DNA of 64,000 bases from Archilochus colubris (taxonomy: Eukaryota; Chordata; Aves; Apodiformes; Trochilidae): NCBI GenBank assembly GCA_023079485.1, contig CM041083.1:58367847-58431846 (forward strand), in the 5' to 3' direction. Both the position numbers and the translations under genes were made by a program. The notes below the pieces were generated by a model. It searched no databases and was not told the origin of the DNA. It saw only the letters and a program-made list of their open reading frames with translations. Shown here in pieces: positions 48,901 to 61,559 of this stretch (position 1 is its first letter; the number at the start of each line of letters is the position of its first letter).

Positions 48901-51900
48901 AGAGTATGAAAAAGACTGAGAATCACCGACCTCTTGCTTACAGTCTTTGGGCTCACACATATGACAACACTGGGCAGAAAAGGTTAAGTTCAAAGCAGCT
49001 TGCACCTCTAGGGACACTTTGAAGTACTTTAGCATAATCTAAATTCATAAGGACCCCTTTAATGTCTAAGTAAACTAACAAATGCTTTTGGAACAGCCTA
49101 GCATCCCCTAAGGAAAAAGAGCTGTGCAGTAATAATCACTGAATTACCCAAATAGTCTAAAAAATAGCCTGATAAAAAAATTCTGTTAGAGCTGCTCCCT
49201 TCCTTTGGTAAAGATAATTGCATTTTTTGCTCTCTAAAACTAGCAGCCACCGTCTTCCTCCTAAAAAGAGTTAGTTTTCAAAGGGAAGTGTCATTCCTGC
49301 TAATTGCTGACAGACCACCATGAGGAAGTGCACTCTTTAGGGCTGAACTGTGCTCCTGCTGCTGATGGGGATGATGCGGTCTCACTGGTCCAGCCAGAGA
49401 GCTATGAAGAATTAAAACTCTTCAAGCAGAGGGCACAACCAACATGCTGAATCCTGGTTTTGGGCAAAAATATACTTGAAAAGGAGTTGGATAAGCAGCT
49501 ACTTTGAAAGAAAGATGAGGTCCTTCAGAGCTCTATTGCTGGGTGCTTTGTACATGCACATTTCTAGAAGGAACCAAGGGAATTCTGTTGCATCTCCAGA
49601 AGAGAAACAACAGAATATTTCTGTGACCAGATGACCGACAGCATGCTAAAATTGGGAATTATATTTCCCCTTAAAATAAACTGCTCTTTGTTGTCTGTAC
49701 TTACTTGTATTTGCTGGAAATAAACAGGGCAACTTCCCACTAACTTGGAACTGTGCTTCTTGAAAAAAAGAGATTATTTAGTGTAAGGAAGTGAAATTAG
49801 AGCATAAGTATCTTATGCTACCACAGGAACATTACTCTACATCCTTAATTCTGTGTCATTTCAGAAGGGATCCAATGACATGACAACATGTGGTCAGGAA
49901 GGGAAAATTCCTCTCTTACTCTGTACAAGTAGGAAGCACAAGGAGACTTGGGTTTTTTCCACTTTCTACGACAGTGTTAATTTATTTAGGACAAGGCAAA
50001 GAAGTCATACATCTCAGGCTGTTTCTGAGAGATCAGTGTGATATTTTCTCACTGCTTCTCTCTTACGCAATCCAGTATTTACCCAAACTGGCTAGATGTC
50101 AGTACAGCAAGCAAAGCCTCCATCCAGGATACTGGCCAACAACTATTAGATAATAATTAATACAGCAGTCCCAGCAGTCCTCTGCTTTAGATCATAGGAT
50201 TGCAGAGCAGGAAGATTTCTCTGCTTTCTGTCTTGCACAAGCAGACACAGGAGGCTGAGAGGATCCTGGTTACTTGTAGGAGGGACTGAAGACCAGCACT
50301 GGGAGCTAGTCCTGTCAGCAGGGACCGTCACCTGGACGCATGACACAGGGGACATTGAAGGGGAGGAAAATACAACACAAAGACCAGCTGTGACTCAATC
50401 ATTGCAAAGTGGTAACTGCAGTGTGAGAGCTATACACAGATCCCTGATGGGATGCCCAGCAGTGGTGCAGGGAGACCACATGGCAGAGCAGAGCCTTGAG
50501 GTGTAAGTGAAACAAACACAGGAGAGTTTTGCTACTTTTCTCCTCTAGGTAACATCAAGGCTTCCACACCTTCCACTGAGGGTGAAAGCAAAAGGCTTTG
50601 GTAATAATGGCCTGGATTGGGTTCCCATTTAAAGTGGCCTCTAGAGAAGCAGGAGCATTTAACATCAATGACCAAAGCAGCTGTGGAACTAATTGCAACA
50701 CTTTGCCCAACATTTCAACAAGTACAGTAAAGACTTTGTATCCATATGCCATTAATGAAAGGCAAAAAGAGTCAATTATATTCAAGCAAGCTAATAGCTG
50801 GGATGGAGGGTTTTATTATTATTTTTGCTGGAGACCAGCTCCTGATAAATTCAAGAGGTGACTTGTAACTAATTAAATTTTCTGAAGGAGAGAAAGAGCT
50901 CTCTGATTTAGCCAGAGATAGTGGCTAAATCAGTAGAAGGACTTTTAAGTGTGCCGGGCTTGCGTGTTCATACAGTAGCAATCCCCACTGTGCCTGAGCT
51001 GCTCAAAGCAGGGAGCACAAACCCTGCCAGATGTCCCGTCCATCCCACAGCCTAGTGTGAAGCAGCTCTGTCATCTATCCACAATAGTTGTGCAACTCAC
51101 ACACAGTATCAGTGCTGGCATTATGCCCAGACTCAGCCCTGGTCATTCATAAATATGGACAGAACCCAAGTCCTTGATTACAAACACTCTTACAAGCAGT
51201 TACGCAAGCGACTGAATAATCCCAGGCTTTCTTCCCAGATACGGCATAATCTTGAGCTCTGTAAGAACACAACTCTGCCCTGGCACAGTGCAACATCTCT
51301 GTCCATCAGCCCTTCTCTCCAGCACAGCTTGTAATAATGGGGAAGAGCAAAACTCACAGAAAAGCTTACAGAAACGTGGCCTCCCACAGTAGCACCCTCT
51401 CACTTCTGAGCATCCCCTGGATCTCCTGTCTGGCTGCTGTTGTGTGTTCTGTACTTTGCCTTAATGCCAGGATCTCAAGAAAAGAGACATTATAGTCACA
51501 GCCTGCTGGGGTGACACACGCTCCATGGCTGGCAATGTTATGCTAGCAAGACTATGGCATTTTGAACTCTGGAAAAGAATTTGAGCAGGAGCATACCCAT
51601 AGCCAGGTACAGCTGTACAGGAGGCAAAAACGTAGCCCAGAGCGAGTGGATCACCATGGAAAAGTGAGCTCTAATCCCACAGTCTCCACCACAGCCCATC
51701 TAATCCATTTCAATATCACATAGGCACTTTACAGGGTTGCTATAAGAACCAGATAGGCAAAAGCCAGAGTTTAAATTTAACAAAGTGTTTCCATCTTTAG
51801 TAAAGCAGAAAATAATACCAGCATTCCCCACAGTTACCTAACACCCTCTACTGAAATAGCATTTGCTCAGTGACTTGCTTACACACCTCAGTAATGACTT

Positions 51901-52545
51901 CATTCTCCCGATGCTCCCTTCACAACAACATCTTTGAAATCCATTTCCTTGACCTGTACTGGACCATGAAACCTCACTCCATGAAAGCTCCCACTGACCC
52001 CAGAGAGAGGTTCCCTGGGCAGACAAGCCTCACGCTGAATTGCAGCAAGACCCAGCTCCAATTTCCTGCACTGCAGCAATTCAAGGTGATGGCTGATTTA
52101 ACACCTCAAGAGTCACGTGTGAAAATGCTCTGGCCACCCTTTCCTTGCTCTGAATGTGTGTATGTTTTCAATTAGTATGCAAGTAACAGAGCAACTAAAC
52201 ATGAGCTGCTCATCACTTCGCAAGGGGACTTCCCGGTCCCCTTCAAATGTGGCCAGCTCAGAATTTTCTTTGAGAAGTAAGTACTCTATCATCAATATGC
52301 ATCATATCAGAAGAACAGACAACAGCCTTGGGCAGGTTTAGTTATTTGATCCCTGCAGCAAGATGCTCCTGACACAGTTTTATAGCACTCTGTGGAGCTC
52401 TCCAGCCATACATCTTCCATGTCTTCAGCAGACAGTGGGACAGGAGCAGGGCTCTCATCCGGGTGTAAGTGTTCTTCCAGCCTTTACAGCCAGCTCACAG
52501 CTGCACAATATTAAACACAAAAGTGAATTACCATTCCCTATTGCA
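45952..52545. other. TBXAS1 intron 1 sequence, no gene seen
   Basis: Non-coding sequence between the two solo LTRs. There are A-runs near 48050-48070 and 48633-48650 and an AT-alternating stretch near 48276-48296. No exon or transposon is recognised with confidence. Confidence 0.55.
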
Positions 52546-52551
52546 TTCTAT
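52546..52551. repeat. target-site duplication TTCTAT, left copy
   Basis: TTCTAT directly precedes the LTR and is repeated at 52894-52899, as expected for a 6-bp retroviral integration duplication. Confidence 0.85.
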
Positions 52552-52893
52552 TGTGGAAAAATCCGCGGAGGCTTAAGGACAACACGCAGTCACCAATATG
52601 GTTAAAGTGAAATATTAACAATTCACACTCGCTTTATATAGAGCCCTTGTTTATATAACAATATCTTGCAGGTGGCTATACCTTGGCCACAAAACCTGTT
52701 CTCACAGAACTTCTGCTGGCTACATCATTATCCTGTTGTTATCCTTTCCTGCTGCCAGCTCCCTTATCTTTTGCCCATAGTTCATCTTTCAGTAACCTTA
52801 AATATGGGCCTTAAAGCCCTTAGCTTACTCTAGCTAAAGCTAAATAGTCAGGATTGCTCACATGTCTGTTTTCTTCCAGACATTTTCCCAACA
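52552..52893 (-). mobile_element. solo LTR of a second ERV family, 342 bp
   Basis: Read on the minus strand it starts TGTTGGGAAAATG and ends GGATTTTTCCACA, with related inverted ends. A perfect 6-bp TTCTAT duplication flanks it. Two TATA-like boxes are visible on the minus strand (TTATATAAACA near 52653-52663 and CTATATAAAG near 52634-52643), as expected for the U3 promoter. The 6-bp duplication fits beta/alpha-retroviral-like (ERVK-type) elements of birds. Sequence and duplication length differ from the LTR at 45624, so two ERV families inserted here independently. There is no internal sequence, so this is a solo LTR. Confidence 0.92.
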
Positions 52894-52899
52894 TTCTAT
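52894..52899. repeat. target-site duplication TTCTAT, right copy
   Basis: Second copy of the 6-bp duplication flanking the LTR at 52552-52893. Confidence 0.85.
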
Positions 52900-55800
52900 G
52901 AAAGAGCAGAATACAGGTAGCTATTTAGGCCTCCACATAATACATTTAACCTAGAACAGAGAGAAATGGCATGCTTTGAAAGCTATTTTTCTTTGAAATG
53001 TTCAGCTAGGTCTCTCCTGTTCTAGGTGAGTATTTCACACAGATAATGCTTAGCAGTAGAAATAATTCCTTTCACTCTCATTCTTTATACAAGCTCTGAT
53101 ACAAATCCACATTAGAAATCAACCTGATGAAAGCTCAGACAGGCACTTCAGCAATGATCTGCTGATTACTCAAATATTCACATTAAATTAAAATATAAAT
53201 AAGTACTTGTTGCTTTGCTATGAATTTGGACCATGTTTGGCAGATTTGCTTTGGTGTTATACTACGTTTAGCAATTGCATTTGGCGGGTGATGGGTAACC
53301 ACAACAAGGAACAAACAGAAGAAAAAGACCAGAGCACTTCAATTACTTAGTTTTGCCATAAAACACCTCCAGTCTCATGCAAAAACAAAAAGCTACCACC
53401 ATAAAGCAATTTCTTTTTCTTCAGCTAAGGGCAATTTTGTGACAGGAAGGAAGGCATTCCCAAAAACTGCCTTTTCCAGACCTTTGTGCACAGTGCAAAA
53501 AACTGTGCCTAGAGTGACTGTTCTCCTGCTCATCTTTTATGCATGCACTGTGCAAATGCTACATACAAAATGGGAAAGCCAGCACTGTTTAAAAAACAAG
53601 CAGAAAAAGCATATAAAGAAGGTGCTTCAATTCTTTACTTCGGTGTGGCTGCCTGCCTTCCTCAAAAGACAACCATCTTTCTACTAAGCATACTTTAAGA
53701 ATGTGGAAGTTAGTGCTTACTGTAAAAATTAAAAAGATTATGAACTAAACTGGACTCCTCCAATGTATTCAAGATTATTTGGTCAGCAAGCATATTTTTA
53801 TCTTTTGTTCAGCATTCAGCACTCTGGGGCCAGGTTTCCACACCCCACACTGGTCTCTGTGGAAGAGTGTGTATATGGAGAGAAATCATCATGGGATCAT
53901 TTTTGCTTGACTTCATAGGGAGCTGTGGTGCCTCTCTGGATGCACTTTGTGTTTCTGATGCCAGCCTGCATGTCTAATCATCTCTAAACTTCCCCAGCAC
54001 AACCTTTTGAATCATGCTCAGAGGAACACACAGAGTGGCACTCCAGGCTGCCTTCCTATTTGGTTTTAAATCCATCTACATTTACAGCTGTGGGGAAAGG
54101 AGACCAGTCCTTATACCTGCAGAGAGAGCACTGCAGGCTTCCAGCTCCTGCCAAGCCCCGCAGAAGCCTGGCTCTTCAGCCTGGCCCTGGCTGAGCTCTC
54201 AGCATTCGCCCTCTCTGAGCACTGGCTGCTACTGCTTAGTTTGCAAAGAGTCCTCAAATGAAGAATTAAAATCCATGCAGGAAAGTTGGAGCAAGCCTGC
54301 AAAAACATTTTGATCAGGTTCTGTGCAAGTGGAAAGGCAACAGTAGACAACATCCAGGAGCCCATGTGCTCTGCCCTGGGCAAGACATAAATTCTCCACC
54401 CTGCTCCTCTGCTCTAAGTGGTTCCAGGTCACAGCAGAAAACTTTGCTATTGTGCTCATGGTATTTAAACTTGGGGGCAGGAAGCAGCTGGGCTCCCATG
54501 TATGATCTCATATGGATCTGCGTACATATTTCCATGAGAGCATGGTACAGCTTTTAATAGGCCTAATTTCTGCTTCATACCTAAGTTTTCCTGCCTGGGG
54601 AAGGAAATACCCTGTGGATTCTGGCATAGGCAGTGGAGAGTTGATGACAGAACATCTCCAGAGGGAATCACTGTGTTGCAGAGATGTCGAAAACCAAACA
54701 TCCATCCAAAAGCCAGAGAAATAAACACAGGTTCATCCCTGAACAGGCCCATAACATGGGCAGTTTTATGCAGAGACAGAGCCCATGGCAGATCCAGGTT
54801 GTGCACTGGAGACTTTGCCTTGCCTGCTGCATCGCACAGAGAAACACAGGGCACAGGGGACACTGAGGAATTTGTACTAAGAATAGAAATGGGGCATCAA
54901 TGAGTCTCTTCGTGCAAAGCTTGTGAGCCAGGGGGTCCTCTGCCAGCACCCCATGCACAATTCAAAGTGACTTAAAGCCACCCTAAAGTCTGTTAGAAGA
55001 AACTTTGATCCAGGGCTAGTCCTTAGGCAAAACTCCCAGGAGTGAAAACAGCAAAAATTTCTGTCCTCCCCCCTCCACCAATACCTTTCTGGAATATATT
55101 TTTTTCTAGAAGTCTTGCTCACTGCCTCCTTCAGGAGGATTTTTTCCCACCCCCAAGTCAGATGGGGCAGTATCTCATGCATCCTGCGTGGTTGTCTTCT
55201 CATTAGTTACACCAACAGAGAGGGAAACAGGGCTCTGAGTAAGAGAGAAGGCTGGACAGGTGGATGATGCTAATTTTTATAATCCAACCCCAGAATAATT
55301 GAAGCAAATGTAACAACAAGCTACCCTAACGCCTCCATGCATAGTAACATGCAATATCCAGTAAGCAGCTGTGTTTTCACATCCTTAGATCAAAGAGGCT
55401 GCAGAACAAGAGGGTCATGGTTTGGTTACAGTGTCTAAACAACTAAATCAGTGGGTACCACTGGGCCTGTCACTTGATCTCATTACCCTGACCTCACCCG
55501 CTCTGGAATTTAGTGACCTTCCCAGATCAATATTTCAGAAATGACTGAAGCCTTTGAGTATGCAGAGATTCTCTCAGTGTTGGCTAAACAACTATATCCA
55601 AAGTCCAGGAAAGAGAAAAACTTGTTCCCCTTTTCCAGTTAGCACGTATTTCTCAATTGTTCTGGAATACAGCACACACCCGGGAGGGAAACATGATTTT
55701 CCTTTTGCAACTTGAATCAGAGTATTTTTTAAACTGGAACATTTTGGAGATTTTTTTTTTTCCCCTAACATCACATTGCTATTGCAGCCTTTCTTACATT

Positions 55801-56404
55801 TTACCTCTGTAGACATGAAGCCAGGCTCCTCAGCTGTCAACATTTAATCATGTGCAAACCTATTTCCTTTTGCCAACTTTCATTGTAAACTCATGCATGC
55901 AAGGAGGAGGAAGCAGGACTCAGTTCATAGCCAACATATTGATACTACTTTGTTTTCTATGCATCTGACACCTGTTTGTCTGGTTCCAGCTCACAAAAAA
56001 CCTTGCAATGGTTGCATGAATTAAATCGAGTTTCAATCTCCAACATTTTTTTTTAATTTTGTTTTTCACAGTAAAATAGCCTACTTTCAAAAACTTGGCT
56101 AAGGCGTCTTCCTTAAAGTTTTATTGGTTCTGCTCCACAAGAATAAACCTGGCAACAAAATCTCAAAGCTTTGTAATGGATCCTTCATTACTGGGATTTT
56201 TCTGAAAGCATCAGTATTAAAGATGTACAATTGCATAAGGAAGTGGAGTTTGGTCATGCAAAAATGGATCCAACTAAAACTTATATCTAGGCTTGTGGCT
56301 GCTAGGTAGAACTGAAAACATTCTCAAAGTCCCCAAAACCTATGAGCAAGTGAAGACATGTTTATGGCTTAAATAGCAAAAAAGAAAGTCAGAAGGGTTA
56401 GGGT

Positions 56405-56446
56405 TCAAAAAATAAATTAAAACCCCTCAAAAAATAAATTAAAACC
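56405..56446 (+). repeat. two-copy tandem duplication, 22-bp period
   Basis: TCAAAAAATAAATTAAAACC occurs at 56405-56424 and again at 56427-56446 without mismatch. Confidence 0.85.
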
Positions 56447-58509
56447 ACAAGCAAAAAAAACCCCACCAACCTTGCACAACATTTTGGAACCTGAATAATG
56501 AATTTAAGCATTAAAAAACCTGTAGCTGTTCATTCTGCACATGGTGACGGCATGCAAGGCTTTCCTAGACACCTGGAGAGATAACACCCAGCCCCAGCAG
56601 CAACACATCATCAACCACATCCCTCGGAGATGGCCAGATGGTTGCTTCAGCAAAGAGACAGGGCTCTAAAAAGCAAAGGTTTGCACCAGTGGAAAGTCTC
56701 CTATTCTCCGAGAGATGCCTTTTCTGCCAGATCTGTAAAAGGTTCCCCCTGATACTTCTGTTCCCAGTGTTCACACACTTGAACAGTAGGTATGATGATT
56801 ATTTAGGAAATTTGGATGTTGCCAGGGCATTCTGTGGAAGAGCAGTGATATTTCTACTGCAAAATATGCTTGCCAAGTATACCTGCAATGCTGAGATATA
56901 TGACTGAATGCTGGAAATCCTTCTGGGAGTGCCATATAGATTTGTCTTCTCCAAGTTAAAGTATATAAAGTGAATTTATTCTGCTCTGTATTTCAGAGTT
57001 CACTTCAATTGTGGAGTTCAGTGGTGCTGCTCTTGCTTTACAGCAAGGTAATAAAGATCATAATCAAGATTACTGTGTTCCTAAGATACTTCTTACTTGG
57101 TTTTGTTACGAAAGGTATATTCCTCCCATCACAAGGGCATGCATAGTTAGATAGCACATCGTGTAAAGATCATTTCTCCTGATGCAGCTGCCTCTCACTG
57201 TATCTGGAGCATTTGAGCACCCTTACAGACTAAATATGAACAACAAAACATTCTTCATAGATGAAAAATAATTTAAAAGCATCCATTTAACTTGCATTTG
57301 ACAGTTAGAAGAATGCTGGTTGCTTGCCTGCTTTCAGGTAGTGAGGTTAATGGCCCTTCAAAAACAACTCCAAAATACGCTGTGGTGACATACCATAAAT
57401 ACTGAGGGCTGGGAGTTCCCTTTTAATTGCTTTTTGGTAGTCAACATTAAGGGAAATTGAAGCTTGAGGAATTTATCTCCTCTTCTTCCTCTTGTGCATG
57501 CACATTCAAGTGCCATGCTTCGTATACTGAAGCAAAGCCAGAACCGTACACACATTCACCTGTGGCACTGCTCAACTCCCTGTTCTGCCTTGGGATCCCT
57601 CACCCAAATCACAAATATTTAGTGGCTAAAAACCAAAATAACAATCATTTGGATGCATATCCAAACTTATGGACTCCTCATAATTAGCCTGTAAATAATC
57701 TGTAAAAGTTTGAGGTAAAGAAAAATAAGCTCCAATAAAGAATAATGTAATAAGCTACGTGAACAGCACAACTAAAGAACTAAGGTAATGGAAAGAATAA
57801 CTTTCATCTCAGTGTTCCTTGTAATATTGAAAGAAAAAGGAAGTGGGTGAACAACCATTTGTTAGAAGCACATCTGTTAAAAGATCAATTTGCAGAAATT
57901 AGTGTTTTACACAATCTTCTAAGGCCAAATGTCCAGCCTCAGTTTACACTGGCCCTCATCAGAATATGACTTCAATCAATCTTCTAAACCATAACTGAGT
58001 TTACATCTTATTCTGAAACACAGTCAAGATGAAACATATAATAAATTCAGGTGCTGAAGAAACAATGAGACCACAAATGATGCATCAGCTGGGACTCTGG
58101 CTTAGGACAATCCCAATTTGTTCTTTGCTTCTCCAAAGAGATTAAGTCTTTGCTGAAGTTATGGCCCTAGTTACTAAGCCTCCTCTAATTTGATTTATTT
58201 CTAGATACAGCATGCACAAAAATATTTTTAAAAGAGGGAGAGATTTGCTCATAGGAAATGTAAACAACAGCCAGGAAGGAAATCATTGTTTGCCATTAGC
58301 TCTGATGTGCAAATCCTTGATTTAAAGTGAAATTGCAAAAAATACGGATCATCCAAGACATGGTTTCCATTTAAGAAAAAGAAGTCAGTTTCTCTGAATG
58401 TTGCAGTTTAAAAGTTGAATGCATCCATCTTGAGACAAGTGCCCTATGATATCTTGGGACAATATTCCCTATAATTTTTGAGGGCTGCTAAGGCATCCTT
58501 ATAAATCTC

Positions 58510-58532
58510 TATATATATGTTTATATATATAT
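58510..58532. repeat. TA-rich microsatellite
   Basis: TATATATATG followed by TTTATATATATATG, an imperfect TA dinucleotide repeat. Confidence 0.8.
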
Positions 58533-58820
58533 GGTTTCATAAGCAGTTCAGGGAGAGGAAGCCTAGTGTGAACAAGTTCAAAAGCAATAAAGCCTCTGAA
58601 AACACTTAATTGGACAAAATCCCCTAATAAAATCATGGCAATCAGTGTCTGTCAACTGGCTGAAGCAAAGTGGCCAGTGGATATCCCAGGGAAGGGACCC
58701 GGACCCAGGAACTGTGGCCTGCTTGGTCATTAGGTATGTGCTTTGGGCATGCTGGGGAGGTGTGCAAGAGGACAGGCATGATCAGGCTTGGCAAGATTAG
58801 GTAAGCATGAAAATCATCTA

Positions 58821-58859
58821 ACATGATTGCATAAATCATAAACATGATTGCACAAATCA
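58821..58859 (+). repeat. two-copy tandem duplication, 21-bp period
   Basis: ACATGATTGCATAAATCA at 58821-58838 is repeated as ACATGATTGCACAAATCA at 58842-58859 with one mismatch. Confidence 0.85.
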
Positions 58860-59139
58860 CACCACTGACAATCTCCATCAGTTGTCAGCCTGAGCATTCA
58901 GAGTTTCACCAACCATGTGCAGATTCTCAGCTGAACAACCAGGCATGGCCCACTGCAATCTGGCCCTGTGGCTCTAACCACCTGTGTTACCTGCAGCAGT
59001 GAAATGCAGCCTAGCTCTCACCTTGGATCCTAACTGGATCAGCAGCACAGGCACTTGGTGTCTTCACCAGGGAGACAAAAAACACCACTATGGAAGGGTT
59101 GGCTTTGATGGGTTGAAGCTCATTGCCTCATCTCTGCAA

Positions 59140-59646
59140 ATCATAGAATTGGCTGGGTTGGAAGGGACTTCAGAGATCATCAAGTCCAACCCTTGATCCA
59201 CTACCGCTGCAGTTACCAGACCATGGCACTGAGTGCCACATCCAGTCTCTTTTTAAATATCTCCAGGGATGCAGAATTCACTACTTCCCTGGGCAGCCCA
59301 TTCCAATGCCTGATCACCCTCTCGGTAAAGAAATTCTTTCTAATATCCAACCTAAACCTCCCCTGACACAACTTGAGACCATGCCCTCTTATCTTGTTGA
59401 AAGTGGTCTGGGAAAAGAGACCAACCCCCACCTGGCTACACCCTCCTTTCAGGGAGTTGTAGAGAGCGATGAGGTCTCCCCTGAGCCTCCTCTTCTCCAG
59501 GCTGAACAGCCCCAGCTCCCTCAGCCTCTCCTTACAGGACTTGTGCTGGAGTCCCTTCACCAGCCTGGTTGCCCTCCTTTGGACCCACTCCAGGACCTCG
59601 ATATCTTTCCTAAACTGAGGGGTCCAGAACTGGACACACAAATGGA
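59140..59646 (-). mobile_element. CR1 LINE, 5'-truncated, minus strand
   Basis: Minus-strand CR1 3' end with a long intact remnant of the ORF2 C-terminus. It reads [19 protein letters not shown], then [30 protein letters not shown] and [19 protein letters not shown], with a stop at 59213-59215. The GATGATCTCTGAAGTCCCTT end and a short ATTCTATGATTT tail follow at about 59140-59160. It is the same subfamily as the plus-strand copy at 33946-34544. The 5' truncation at about 59646 is where similarity to the CVQFW block ends. The full endonuclease and reverse-transcriptase core is absent, so it is immobile. Confidence 0.96.
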
Positions 59647-61510
59647 AGCACTGAGCTCTGGGCTTGGGATGTTTAAACAAACTCCTGCTCAAACATGGAC
59701 TCTCAGTTCTCCCAAGTCAGTAGTGGCATGAAGTCCCCCTCCTTCAACAGTTTTAACAGCTTGTACAAAAGAAAAAAAAGCAACAAGCAAAGGTCTTAGG
59801 CCACCATTTAGCACCTGGTTACACTTTAGCTCAGTTTCAGGCAGAAACTGCTAGAGCTCAAGGGTCAAGACAGAGTGTGAGGAAAGGAGTAATTGATTAA
59901 TTGGTCTTTCATAGATCTTTTAATATCCAGGCCTCAGAAATACTGCAATACCCATGGGCTGCTGCCTAGATTCAGTGTGACAGGACTCAGTGATGTGATT
60001 TTGTCGATAAGTACACACACTTCATGCTTACTTGCTTTACTTAAAGTACAAATCATAAATATTTGGATGTCACAAATTCCCCCGTATTGAACCTTCATGG
60101 CTGCCAAGCAGCACGCTGCAGAACAGAACAAGGAGGGCTATAATTTTCTTTTCTTCATTTTGTTTTTTGACCTTCAGTTTTTCAGTTGTCCTTGGATCAG
60201 TCTGGAACTAAATATAGTCCTTTCAGCATTATTTATATGTTTAACCCAAAGCTACCCACGTGTGTCAAGGGACTATCCCAGCACTGTTCTAAATTATTTT
60301 AACAGCTTACTTTAAATTGGAAAATGTGGGGTTTGAAAAACCATTGTCAATTAATTATGATTCCACAAACTCCTACCAACTCTCTTGTGTTTTGTAACCG
60401 TTTGCTCACAGCCTAAAAGACAAAGCCTCCAACTTGCTCAGAGAAAGCTCTTGAAACTGTCCAGCTTTTAAAAACACTGACTGATCTTTAAATTAACACA
60501 TTGATAATGATTTTGGCCACCAGCTATTTACAAATGCAATGCAATTTGCAAACAAAAAAACCCCCATAGATGGATCAGCTGCATCCTTGGGGATCAACAG
60601 TCATCAGAGCTGGAATGCCCCTTAGTGCTCTGTATCTCTACAAACTAGTTGGAATGGGAATGAGAATCCACCATATTCAATTGAAAATCATAGATGTCTG
60701 AATACATGCAATAATTCCTTTCAAGATAAGCAATATGATTTTCAGTGCAAAGGTCTTCGTCAAGCAAGGAAAAGACAAAAGAGCTATTACAAAGCTATTA
60801 TAATGATTCTAATGATCTCAAAACCTTGAGAAAGGACACTTTTTGCCCCAGGTAGTGATTCTGTGGTATGTTTACCAGCTACAGAGCTAACCAAAACAAC
60901 AAAAAGGTTGGTGGGCGGCCAGATAGCTGGGCACACATAGGTGCACACAATTTCTACCATGAAAGAGCAATTTCCCCTGTATCATCACAATCCTGCAAAC
61001 AGTATCAATTTTCTTTTATTTACATAACCAGTGTGAACAACTTCAGAGAAGGATTTATGGTGCAGATTGGGTTTCTGTGTGGGTTGCTCTTTTACTCTAT
61101 CCATATTATGTTTAACAATGTTTTTCAGTCAGAAAAATGTCCATGTGAAAGTTGAAAGGTGAGAGAATTATTTCTAACTGTTCTCTGGTAAGAAATAATA
61201 AAACCAAAGAAAACAAAACCCAAACAAAAACCACAAACAACTCTGCTTTATCACTGATCTAAGCAATGCAAGCCACATTCAGCCTATGAATTTAAAGGGC
61301 TTGCATCAGTAAATCAGCTTAGAGCTGTTATTTAAGAGTTCAGAATTTCTTGGATAATGAATGAGGCAAGTTGTCCACATAAACTTTACCGGAATGTTTT
61401 TAAATTTTACAGTAAGCTCTATAACTTAACACAAAATAGTATCACCCAGAAAAATAACCAGCCATTACCACCAACATCTGGGACATCTAAAGCTCTGTTT
61501 CAGCACTTAC
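59647..61510. other. TBXAS1 intron 1 sequence, no gene seen
   Basis: AT-rich non-coding sequence with an A/C low-complexity stretch near 61199-61240. No coding exon recognised. Confidence 0.55.
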
Positions 61511-61559
61511 CTTCCATTTCCTTAAAGCTCTGAGTTTGACCTCCATAGATGGTAGAAGC
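61511..61559 (-). other. exon-like segment with strong donor, possible 5' exon
   Basis: On the minus strand a 49-nt piece lies between ACATTTAG and a consensus donor (GGAAG/GTAAGTGC). It is open in one phase as ASTIYGGQTQSFKEMEG. An ATG in good Kozak context (GGAAATGG) sits seven bases before the donor, so translation starting there would give Met-Glu- with the third codon split. Human TBXAS1, from memory, begins Met-Glu-Ala, which makes this a conceivable 5' exon of the gene on the correct strand. The acceptor has a poor pyrimidine tract, and the anchor-coding exon that should follow was not found, so this is weak. Confidence 0.15.

Larger units (their letters stand above)
52900..59139. other. 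TBXAS1 intron 1 sequence, no gene seen
   Basis: Non-coding sequence. It contains a 22-bp two-copy duplication (56405-56446), a TA-rich tract (58510-58532) and a 21-bp-period duplication (58821-58859). The 53950-55200 part is moderately GC-rich and produces many overlapping open frames, none with recognisable domains or consistent splice sites. Confidence 0.55.

Noticed and set aside
48910..48928. reverse hAT-like end GACTGAGAATCACCG
   Set aside because: Isolated short similarity, with no supporting element sequence.
59213..59692. 159-codon minus-strand frame with reverse-transcriptase-like C-terminus
   Set aside because: It is the ORF2 remnant of a truncated CR1, not a host gene.
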